A DNA stretch of 64,000 bases from an uncultured Porphyromonadaceae bacterium (GTDB lineage Bacteria; Bacteroidota; Bacteroidia; Bacteroidales; Muribaculaceae): assembly GCA_900541835.1 (NCBI GenBank), contig UQLL01000002.1:1-64000 (forward strand), given 5' to 3'. Of this stretch, positions 17,701-23,990 are shown in pieces. Under the pieces are notes generated by a model. That model saw nothing but the letters and a program-made list of their open reading frames with translations. It was not told the DNA's origin and did no database searches. The position numbers and the translations under genes are program-made. Every line of letters starts with the position of its first letter. Position 1 is the first letter of the stretch.

Positions 17701-20700
17701 AGATGTAGATGCCCTTGGAACCCTGGTTGAGGTAGGTGTTGTTGCGTATCACGGCACCGCGCTCTCGGGGCAGGTTGACAGAGGTGGTGCCTCCCACAGT
17801 GGTGCCGATGTAGCCGCCCTCGAAGATATTGCCTTCCACTACCAGGCCGTCGTTGTTGCAGTTGGCGCGGTCAGCGGCGTAGGTACGCAGCAGGTTGATG
17901 TCATCGGAATAGGAGCTGGTGGTCTCCGTGTAGACGCGACAGTTGCGGATGGTGTCGTTGCGGCTCTCGCCCTTGATGTAGACGATGGCGTCGAACTTGG
18001 TGTTGGAGGTGGTGAATGTGATGCCCTCCACGGTGGCGTGGTCGATGCCGTTGAGGGTGAGCACGCCGTACTGGTCGCCGAAGGCGCTGGGCTGGTCGTA
18101 GTCGGCATAGGACACCTTTACGCGGTCGCGGTCGCCGGAGAGGCTGCGGAGCGTCAGGGTGTTGACGGAGGAGTTGCCGGGGACGGCGTCGAGCTGCACG
18201 AGCTCGGTGTATTCGCCGTCCTCGACCTCGAGCACCACTGGGCCGTCGATACCGTTGCGGATGGCGTCGGTGGCAGCCTTGAATGTCGGGAAGTCGGCGT
18301 CGGCGGACTTGCCGATGACGTATCGGCCGCGCATGGCCTCGCCGACGGCGGCAGTGGCAGTCACCTTGGCTGAGGGCGTATATGCGATGCCGCTGATGAC
18401 TATGGAGTCGAGGCTGGCTGAGAAACTCTCGCCGACGGCGGCGCCGGGCTTGATGTCGTAGGCCACGTAGAAATGGTAGGTGCCGGGAAGTTTTTCCACC
18501 TGTTCGCCGGTGAAGTCGAGAGTCTGGAAGTTTGACTCAAGAGTTCCAAATGGGCGGCTGGTGGAGAAGGCTTCTTCGGTGCCGGTGTAGTATACGGTGG
18601 CCTGGGCCAGTCCGCCGAGCATGGTCTCGGGAGAGGATACGCAGACCTTGCTGAAGTCGAGGTCTCCCTTTTCGCCGGATACGTTGACGGCGATGTGGAG
18701 CATGGTGTTGTCCTCGGAGCCGCGCAGCAGCCTGGAGGGGGCCACGGAGTCGACGACGATGCTGTCGACGTTCAGCGGCTTCGGGGTGAAGGCCTGGATC
18801 TCGATTTCCCAGCCGTCGTTGATGTTGTTCTTGGAGGGGTTGAAGACCACCGTCAGGGCGCCGTTGTCGGCCGTGGACATGATGTCGGGCAGGTCGGTCT
18901 TGGAGGAGTAGAGACGTACCAGCCTGTCGGCTGTGGCAGTGGAGGTGCCGTTGTAAACCTCGAAGTCATCGTTGACGTTGGTGTAGAAGCTGCGGAAGCG
19001 GAACTTGAGGATCTTGCCTTCGGCGGGCATGAACGTAACCTTGCCCTTGTGGTCGGTGGTGTACTTGCCATCCTTGCCGCCGTCGTCATAGAACATCATC
19101 GAGCCGTCCACGGTGACCACGTCGTCGTTGCCCCGGAAGAGGTAGATGTTCTTGGTCAGCGAATGCCCCTGGGGGTCAGGGTCGGTGACGCCGGGATTGG
19201 CGCCGCCTATGGTCACCTGCTCGATGGAGGCGTCCACGGGAAGGTCGCTGGCCAGGGTCCCGGCCATGTCGTAGGTGACGTAGAAGTAGCTGTCACGCTC
19301 GGGCAGAGTATAGTCGCAGCTTAAGGTCACGGATTCGGAGGCGACCACGGTATCGGCTGCCAGCAGGGTGGTGGTGGAGGCGTCGAAACCGTCGCGGTTG
19401 CCGGTGGTGTAGAGCTTGACGGCCTTGACGATGTCGCGACAGCCCTTGAGGTTGACCTTGAGGCTGGTGAGCTTGAGGGGTTCGAGGTTGCCCTCGGTGG
19501 TTACCTGCATGCCCACGGCAGGATTGTCCTTGGAACCCGGAGCTACTTCGGCGAGCGCGGGCTGGAAGCCCTTGACGCTCTTTACCTGCATGGGTCCGGG
19601 CTTGTAGAGGCGCATGGTGGCGCCGAAGCCGGCGCCAGAGCTGCCGCGTGTGCTTTTGGTGTCGAAGACGATAGTCAGCGCGCCGGAGGGGTCGGAGGAA
19701 CGGAACACAGCGGTGGGAACCACAGCCTTGGTGTCCTTGGTCATCTCGTACAGCACGGGGCCGCTCTCGGAGGGGCCGCTGATTACTTTCAGCACGGGGT
19801 CTGAGCTGGAGCCATAACTGTAGCTGGGGAAGGTGATGTTGAGCTTGGAGAATTCCATCTCGATTACGTTGCCTTCCTTTCCCGGTATGAATGTGGTTAC
19901 CTGCTTGCCGTCGGCGTCATACCCATAGTAGCTGTATTCCGAGGGCTTGTTGCGGAACTGCCAGTCACCGTAAATAGTGTATGACTTGCTGCCTGTTTCG
20001 GAGAGGGCCTCGTTGAGAACGGAACGCCTGGCCTCGTCCGAGAGGTCGAAGTTCTTGTCGGCGCCGTTGACTTTGACACTGACAGCGGTGGCGGAGATTT
20101 CGTCGCCGTTCCGGGCATCGACGGGTGCTGTCAGCTCAAGGCGGAAGTAGTTGTGGCCCTGGCCTAATGCTGAGAGCCGAGGGCTGATAGCCGAGAGAAT
20201 GAGCTTGCCGTCGGCCATTTCCGCTTCGCCGATTTTGGAGCCGGCAGCCTCCTTATCGGAGCCGAGGGCATAGAGGGTGCCCTTTTTGGCTCCGGAGACG
20301 GAGAAGCTGAAGCTCTCGGCCTTGGCGGCAGGCTCGGTGCCTGACGTCTGCAGGTCAAGCAGCAGGAACGACTCGGTGGCGCCTCCGGCAATCGTGCCGG
20401 TATAGGGAGCCGTAGCGGAAGCGGTTTTCACAGTCATGGCCACCGGAGTGAAGAGGCTCACGAGCGCCTCGAATCCGTCGGTGGGATAGCCTGTCTTAGA
20501 GGCGAATGTGACGGTCAGGGACCCGTCGGCGGCGGTGGAATAGAGCTTGACGGTATCGTTTTGGATGATGGTGGCCAGCAGGCAGGAATCCACGGCTTCG
20601 CGGCCGGAGTAGACGCGGATGACGTCGTTGTTGCCGACGCTGATGGCCGAGGCGTTGTTGAACAGCGCCAGTGAGGTGAAATCGACGGCCACCTTCTTGC

Positions 20701-21751
20701 CCTCGACACCGCTCAGGAAGGTGGTGGCGCCGGTAAAGTTCTGTGTGTACTTGCCGTCGGGACCACCATCGTCGTAAAAGTTGACGGGCGCCTCTCCGAC
20801 GGTATAGATGGAGGAGCCGGCCGGCATAAGGAGCATGTTGGCGATGGTGCGCTCTGATGCGGAGAGGGCTTCGACGATTCGTGCCGTGTCGCCTATGACG
20901 GCGGCAGTGGGCTGCACGTTGAGCTTATGTCCCGGCACGGCGTCGGCCTTGAAGTCGGCCACGAGGCGAAACTCGGTTATGCCGTTGCCGATGAACAGGG
21001 TATCGATGAAGGAAATCGTCGAGGGTTGAGAATTGAGGGATGAGAGTGTCTGGCCGAACTGCTTGCCGTCCATGAGCAGGCGGACGTCGGAGACTTCTGT
21101 CAGAGCGTCGCCGCTGACAGAGAAGCTGATGGTAGTGGCGCGCATAGGGTCGAGGGATCCGTCGGCCTTGGTGTCGAACCCTCCGATGATGCAGTCCCTG
21201 ACGCCCGGATAACAGAGGCCGGCGATGGCGCTCAGGGCCGTCACGCCCTGAAATTCCATGGGCTTGGGCGGCGCGGTGTAGAGCTTGGCTGCCCAGCCGT
21301 CGCCGTTCTCCTTGGGCGACGACGAGGGCGCATAGTAGAGCACCTCAATGACGCCCGAAGGGGACGTGTAGGAGAACGTAGAGCCGTTCACCAGGTCGGC
21401 CTTGTAGCCCTCCGGCACGGGCTTCTTCCAGCCGGAAGTGGCGGGATAGCCGCTGGAACCGTCATAGACGTACAGGTGGGAGTCGTCGGTGTTGTTGAAC
21501 GCCACGGGCTGGGAGAACTCGATGGTAAGCGGCTGACCCGCCTCCTTCGCCTTGAACGTGACGTAGCCGGTCATGAAGCCGGAGGCGGCTCCATCAGGCC
21601 CGCCCGAATCGTAGAACAGCAACTCGCCGTCTACGATCTGCTCGCCGTTGCTGCCATCCTTGGTACCCATCTTGTAGACAGGCGTGTCGGCCTGCGCGCT
21701 CTGAAGCGCCACAGCGGCGAAGACGATTAGAATCAGTAGGATTCGTTTCAT
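14795..21751 (-). CDS. Giant secreted multidomain surface protein with T9SS sorting domain
   Basis: 2318 residues. A signal peptide (1-21, LLILIVFAAVALQSAQA) is followed by four alternating pairs: a CUB-like beta module (about 38-160, 315-437, 590-717, 868-990, with the recurring FYDDGGPDGKY motif) and a BNR-associated/Ig-like module (165-300, 440-590, 720-865, 992-1140). Then come a right-handed beta-helix (about 1143-1570, repeated GNxI/RNNT turns), a fibronectin-III-like domain (1610-1710), a further beta domain, a PKD-like segment (1850-1925), a DUF4465-like domain (about 1928-2142, ADYRDEDVREHYLLDNWEWF) and a C-terminal type A T9SS domain (2244-2318, VYPVP-like WPVPARETLNV..KRIVVSK). T9SS cargo is exported and usually anchored on the cell surface. 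It stands alone behind a cobalamin riboswitch, which suggests a role in capture of corrinoids or of a B12-linked nutrient. Ligand unknown. Confidence 0.85.
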   Translation of the reverse strand: MKRILLILIVFAAVALQSAQADTPVYKMGTKDGSNGEQIVDGELLFYDSGGPDGAASGFMTGYVTFKAKEAGQPLTIEFSQPVAFNNTDDSHLYVYDGSSGYPATSGWKKPVPEGYKADLVNGSTFSYTSPSGVIEVLYYAPSSSPKENGDGWAAKLYTAPPKPMEFQGVTALSAIAGLCYPGVRDCIIGGFDTKADGSLDPMRATTISFSVSGDALTEVSDVRLLMDGKQFGQTLSSLNSQPSTISFIDTLFIGNGITEFRLVADFKADAVPGHKLNVQPTAAVIGDTARIVEALSASERTIANMLLMPAGSSIYTVGEAPVNFYDDGGPDGKYTQNFTGATTFLSGVEGKKVAVDFTSLALFNNASAISVGNNDVIRVYSGREAVDSCLLATIIQNDTVKLYSTAADGSLTVTFASKTGYPTDGFEALVSLFTPVAMTVKTASATAPYTGTIAGGATESFLLLDLQTSGTEPAAKAESFSFSVSGAKKGTLYALGSDKEAAGSKIGEAEMADGKLILSAISPRLSALGQGHNYFRLELTAPVDARNGDEISATAVSVKVNGADKNFDLSDEARRSVLNEALSETGSKSYTIYGDWQFRNKPSEYSYYGYDADGKQVTTFIPGKEGNVIEMEFSKLNITFPSYSYGSSSDPVLKVISGPSESGPVLYEMTKDTKAVVPTAVFRSSDPSGALTIVFDTKSTRGSSGAGFGATMRLYKPGPMQVKSVKGFQPALAEVAPGSKDNPAVGMQVTTEGNLEPLKLTSLKVNLKGCRDIVKAVKLYTTGNRDGFDASTTTLLAADTVVASESVTLSCDYTLPERDSYFYVTYDMAGTLASDLPVDASIEQVTIGGANPGVTDPDPQGHSLTKNIYLFRGNDDVVTVDGSMMFYDDGGKDGKYTTDHKGKVTFMPAEGKILKFRFRSFYTNVNDDFEVYNGTSTATADRLVRLYSSKTDLPDIMSTADNGALTVVFNPSKNNINDGWEIEIQAFTPKPLNVDSIVVDSVAPSRLLRGSEDNTMLHIAVNVSGEKGDLDFSKVCVSSPETMLGGLAQATVYYTGTEEAFSTSRPFGTLESNFQTLDFTGEQVEKLPGTYHFYVAYDIKPGAAVGESFSASLDSIVISGIAYTPSAKVTATAAVGEAMRGRYVIGKSADADFPTFKAATDAIRNGIDGPVVLEVEDGEYTELVQLDAVPGNSSVNTLTLRSLSGDRDRVKVSYADYDQPSAFGDQYGVLTLNGIDHATVEGITFTTSNTKFDAIVYIKGESRNDTIRNCRVYTETTSSYSDDINLLRTYAADRANCNNDGLVVEGNIFEGGYIGTTVGGTTSVNLPRERGAVIRNNTYLNQGSKGIYISGENDALITGNTVMHTGSLMGTGYNAMDLYRLNGESTVAGNIIDVTDCKMGTSSYGSNCVGIYLRDITAAETGHRLFYNNDIRLNGNTANTVLNTLYGIQVANNDTVRQTSCFLYNTVVVSGKAKSQSSAFYVNAPMGGSMVRNNLFQAELAAYAIRFQKYDYIGTGVYDHNNLWSVDSATVGCVGSADYNFAEMAAAAHLLAATNEEAEFLDPSIHELAAPGGLRTGVAVDYVTTDLNGTARPAANTTLGAYEYADQNVAPVMAEGYPRVSGITSSGAVVSILADRTSQAFVAVVEADGDVPTATEIQTSTHLSILRANRVGTVEIGGLMAGTRYIAYTVARSYGGAVSAVAASQPFVTEAAPTEVSTFENSFPDGTSFDDGTAHFAGFKVVPCADGPGQAPAARVAMMAGKYASVKPTNAYAIALDGFFMLNRQPVKLTSAVGSTTLRVKTIEPGEWRYVSIRDMGTMSILRFETADADTVLIDDFSGQPKPFAADISFAPESGQEGSQARLTASIEGGAWPYTIEWKDQTGKVIGTTSEASPTLTHSMAYTLSVTDAWGNTVGDKTSIRVLGSLYPATFDDLALPEGKTDWHGDNNGRSSFFSGSWELPNYYMPDYKAWAWFGYSSSTSTAYKGIQDQFNNVVGGGERSANYGVVFCDSYMGPCQALLSNTEEGDTVHGISLTNSAWVKDAILNGDGMSTAEGGFKQGDWLKLTLTATRADNTTGTRDIYLADYRDEDVREHYLLDNWEWFDLGDLGKVKSIKFTMEGTKRNSFGLTTPQYVMVDNLGAACVRDTLPVQTIQLHAYGARPARLRLASLLGLDVNAAKISYSLVNPASNIELRDSGEVLVSGQRNSDHWVLADVSQRGHTCRVAIPVHIDQEVGVDVTLDGQVAIWPVPARETLNVSVDLDGYTVDIYSLDGRLAGRFPDCSGHATISLDGIAAGHYVVRLSHPRLNYTKRIVVSK
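20171..20200. repeat. In-frame GAGAGCCGAG-type tract inside the giant gene
   Basis: The plus strand reads TGAGAGCCGAGGGCTGATAG and on into CCGAGAG, resembling the outer arms of the composite palindromes at 6303 and 26742. It encodes residues about 519-528 (LSAISPRLSA), in the loop before the last hairpin of the second BNR-associated module. Confidence 0.45.
21021..21046. repeat. In-frame GGTTGAGAATTGAGGG tract inside the giant gene
   Basis: A GAGGGTTGAGAATTGAGGGA tract followed by TGAGAG, like the arm repeats of intergenic elements, encodes residues about 236-244 (SSLNSQPST). It lies at the equivalent loop of the first BNR-associated module. Confidence 0.45.
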
Positions 21752-21979
21752 GGTTTGACTATTGTTTTGAGTTAGTTGGGACAGTCAAAACCGTAACTCG
21801 CCTGCTGAATGTCGGCTGTTGGTGGGAATGGGATGAGGCAGACTCAATGGGAAGCGTGGCGGAGTCGCTGTGGCACACCATACATTAAATGATATGCGTA
21901 CCTTGCACGTAGCAGAAGACCGGCAGCCAGAGAGCCGCTTGCACCCGGACCTTACATCCCGAAGGCGGATACGGAAGCG

Positions 21980-22170
21980 TAGATGGCAGGTCTTCTGGCT
22001 CGTTCCGACTTATCCGCCCCGGCCTTCCCGCGGCCACAGAAACCGCAGTGACGTGATAAGCCTGGAGGCTTACCTGTGGGGCGAAGGTCTTTGGGAACTC
22101 ACAGCAGCGGGTACTGCAGCCGACTCTCACGGCTTTCCCTTTTCAGCCGCCCCACTTGACATTTAGGGCG
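21980..22170 (-). promoter_or_regulatory. Cobalamin (B12) riboswitch
   Basis: Read on the minus strand, the conserved elements occur in the right order: GGGAAAGCCG (22139-22130) with GTGAGAGTCGG, CCCGCTGCTGTGA ending near 22099, the B12 box TCACTG (22051-22046), GGGAAGG (22029-22023) and the closing GCCAGAAGACCTGCC (21999-21985). These match the adenosyl/other-cobalamin riboswitch consensus (Rfam Cobalamin). A promoter starts the transcript about 10 bases upstream. The next gene downstream is the giant T9SS protein, whose ATG is about 230 bases beyond the 3' end. Binding normally represses, so the protein should be made when B12 is scarce. I saw no clear coding gene in the 21752-21979 leader. 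Confidence 0.9.
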
Positions 22171-22187
22171 GCAACCATTTCGCGCTG

Positions 22188-22220
22188 CAAAGTTAGTAAT
22201 AATTTTTGAAACAGAACAAT
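22188..22220 (-). promoter_or_regulatory. Promoter of the riboswitch/giant gene transcript
   Basis: Minus-strand TAACTTTG (22195-22188) with ATTG at 22220-22217, a spacing of 21. Transcription would start about 10 bases before the first riboswitch element. Confidence 0.65.
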
Positions 22221-22315
22221 AAATTTAGTAATTATGGTCCGCGCATTTGTACCACCGATGCAACCAGTCTGGCCAGCACCGAAAATCGCCCGATAAATTA
22301 TTTCAGCCAAAATTA

Positions 22316-22453
22316 CTAAAAGTCATCATCCATTATGTCATAGTCATCCTGCTCATCAAGGAAATTATCGTATGACTGAGAATAGCTGTTATCATAACGC
22401 TTCCCAAAACTGATACGCGAATATTGGTTTCCGATAAAACCTACAAGCCCCAT
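22316..22453 (-). CDS. Possible small acidic-tailed protein or gene remnant
   Basis: A 45-codon frame from the ATG at 22453 gives MGLVGFIGNQYSRISFGKRY and ends DEQDDYDIMDDDF. The sharply acidic end with a final phenylalanine resembles an SSB-type protein-interaction tip, but there is no OB-fold. The open frame continues upstream to about 22500 without a better start, so it may be the 3' remnant of a longer gene or mere chance in an AT-rich gap. It is downstream of the defence genes on the same strand. A different frame over the same bases (22392-22574) is also open for 60 codons and is equally unsupported. The other bases of the 22200-22686 gap hold repeated TCGGACAGCCGAT motifs. Confidence 0.3.
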   Translation of the reverse strand: MGLVGFIGNQYSRISFGKRYDNSYSQSYDNFLDEQDDYDIMDDDF

Positions 22454-22470
22454 TGGGCTTTTTATTTTCC

Positions 22471-22605
22471 TCGGACAGCCGATATTGAATGTATAGGGGC
22501 TTTATTTGAGATAAAAGTCCATTAGGAGAGATTGAATTAAGCGAATATGGCATCCTTATCAATGAATACCACACGGAAGGAGAACATTTTTATCGGACAG
22601 CCGAT
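22471..22605. repeat. Pair of TCGGACAGCCGAT imperfect palindromes
   Basis: Identical 13-base copies at 22471-22483 and 22593-22605, with a partial third copy TATCGGACA at 22671-22679 and a related TTCCGATAAAA near 22428. They bracket about 110 bases at the downstream border of the AT-rich island and may be remnants of a small mobile element. Confidence 0.45.
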
Positions 22606-22686
22606 GCAAATACTAAAATAGGGGGCTTGTCAATACATAATATCACTCAGAATAGCCAGGTAAACACGTCTATCGGACACCAATAA

Positions 22687-23094
22687 TTAAAAATACCGTT
22701 TCAAATACTCATAGTTATCCTCTTCCCTATTTTCAACCTCCTCATCTACACCAATTCCTTTCGATTTAATATCTTCAATAATTTTGCTATATGCATACTC
22801 ATCATTTTTATATTTTGATTTGAAATATGAAATAAGACTATGATAATCAGAAATCCCATAAGCACGGTCAAAATCCGAAGAAATAACATTTGTTAATGCT
22901 GTAGACGTGCTATTCTTAAAAATATGACATTTGCCATTATAGATATATTTAGATTCGTAAATATACAGGAAAATATCATCCTGTGTGAGATTATCAAGAT
23001 ATATTGAGATTGTATGTCTATAATCTTCACACTTAACAGAGAAAAAGAGGATAGTAGATTCTTCTCTTAAATTATTTGAAATTGTGATTTTCAT
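22687..23094 (-). CDS. Hypothetical small protein of the defence island
   Basis: Unrecognised. 135 residues from the ATG at 23094; a longer form from 23127 adds 11 residues (MTPSIHCILSF) with no better context. The sequence is soluble-looking, begins with beta-rich segments (MKITISNNLREESTILFFSV, HTISIYLDNL, DIFLYIYESKYIYNG) and ends in a helical, acidic tail (EEVENREEDNYEYLKRYF). Codon use is AT-rich like the three genes upstream and unlike the flanking chromosome. It is the last gene of the four-gene set, starting 42 bases after the preceding stop. A partner or immunity role for the upstream membrane protein is conceivable but not shown. Confidence 0.55.
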   Translation of the reverse strand: MKITISNNLREESTILFFSVKCEDYRHTISIYLDNLTQDDIFLYIYESKYIYNGKCHIFKNSTSTALTNVISSDFDRAYGISDYHSLISYFKSKYKNDEYAYSKIIEDIKSKGIGVDEEVENREEDNYEYLKRYF

Positions 23095-23136
23095 AAACGA
23101 TAGAATACAGTGGATTGATGGGGTCATGGGCTCGAT

Positions 23137-23829
23137 TTATGAAAGCGCGGCGGCGGTGCCGCAACTCCAATATACCCGTTCCCATTTTTTAGTATTAATA
23201 TAGTTTTCTAATAACAGGTAGAAGTACTCATTTATTTCTATAAGACATCCATGTTTTTGCACAGACATATCGAGGAAACGAACTGTACAAGCACGCAAAT
23301 TGTCATAATATTGGAACACTCCTACTAATTGAGAGATAGCTTTGTAGTATTCATATTCTTTCCCATAGTTCTCTTTGGGATGCCGCAAAAAACGAATATA
23401 TTTATTGTTATTTGACATAGGCAACTCAAGAATTGCACAAGCGTAGTCAATATACTCTATATTCTCATATTCTACATAAGGCCAAAGATATTCGCCCAAT
23501 TCTTCAATTCTTTTCTTCTCTGCTTGAATGCTATTATATTGTCTTTGCTCTTGCTGCTTCTGATATGCTATAAGGTCTTTTCGCTTTTGTATGCGAAAAC
23601 GTACGAACTTACAGATATAGTTGTAAATATAAGTTAAGGCATTAAGGATCAATATAGTTGAACAAAAAACAAATATTGAAACAAGCCACCATACGTCATA
23701 AGAACGATTGTGATAGTAAATACCTGCTGCACTTGCAGATGCAACAGCGAACAAAAATATCCAATTATTTTTGCCAGTAAATTTTGATATAAGAGAAGAT
23801 ATCGCGTTTGTTGTTTCCTCAATACTCAT
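23137..23829 (-). CDS. Membrane-anchored protein with two N-terminal helices, defence-island partner
   Basis: Unrecognised with certainty. 230 residues. Two transmembrane helices at about 22-42 (NWIFLFAVASASAAGIYYH) and 46-72 (VWWLVSIFVFCSTILILNAL) are followed by a strongly basic segment (RFRIQKRKD) and a long cytoplasmic helical part rich in Gln, Lys and Tyr. This layout recalls superinfection-exclusion proteins of the SieB type, but no diagnostic motif lets me assign it. The start codon overlaps the stop of the preceding 54-codon gene (ATGA), which ties it into the methyltransferase operon. The C-terminus runs into a short GC-rich stretch (CGTAAALS) unlike the rest of the gene. Confidence 0.6.
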   Translation of the reverse strand: MSIEETTNAISSLISKFTGKNNWIFLFAVASASAAGIYYHNRSYDVWWLVSIFVFCSTILILNALTYIYNYICKFVRFRIQKRKDLIAYQKQQEQRQYNSIQAEKKRIEELGEYLWPYVEYENIEYIDYACAILELPMSNNNKYIRFLRHPKENYGKEYEYYKAISQLVGVFQYYDNLRACTVRFLDMSVQKHGCLIEINEYFYLLLENYINTKKWERVYWSCGTAAALS

Positions 23830-23990
23830 ATAAGATGTGTTACGTTGAATTTCTTGTACTTGCTCCCATACTGAGGACCTCGCTGTGAAGAAAGTTTTTC
23901 TTCTTTAGCGAGCCATAGAGTAAAGTCAAGTGCTTCATTTGGCCAAACTTCTCGAAGTTCTTTTATCTGAATGAGTTTATCGAATTTCAT
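23826..23990 (-). CDS. Tiny coupled gene resembling the N-terminus of DUF4268-type proteins
   Basis: 54 codons: MKFDKLIQIKELREVWPNEA, then LDFTLWLAKEEKLSS and a divergent tail ending THLI. The first about 33 residues match the opening helix pattern (LREVWPNEA.DF..WLAEEENL) that I know from DUF4268-like proteins encoded beside restriction systems, but the rest of that domain is missing. Its ATG overlaps the methyltransferase stop by one base (TAATG) and its stop overlaps the next start (ATGA), so it appears to be genuinely translated in an ordered operon. It may be a truncated relic kept for coupling or a minimal accessory peptide. Confidence 0.6.
   Translation of the reverse strand: MKFDKLIQIKELREVWPNEALDFTLWLAKEEKLSSQRGPQYGSKYKKFNVTHLI

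Noticed and set aside
21885..22130. 81-codon minus-strand open frame
   Set aside because: It lies within the cobalamin riboswitch; the conserved RNA boxes explain the sequence.
22392..22574. 60-codon minus-strand frame ending KPIFAYQFWEAL
   Set aside because: Overlaps the mini-ORF and the repeated TCGGACAGCCGAT motifs in another frame; no start context or similarity to support it.
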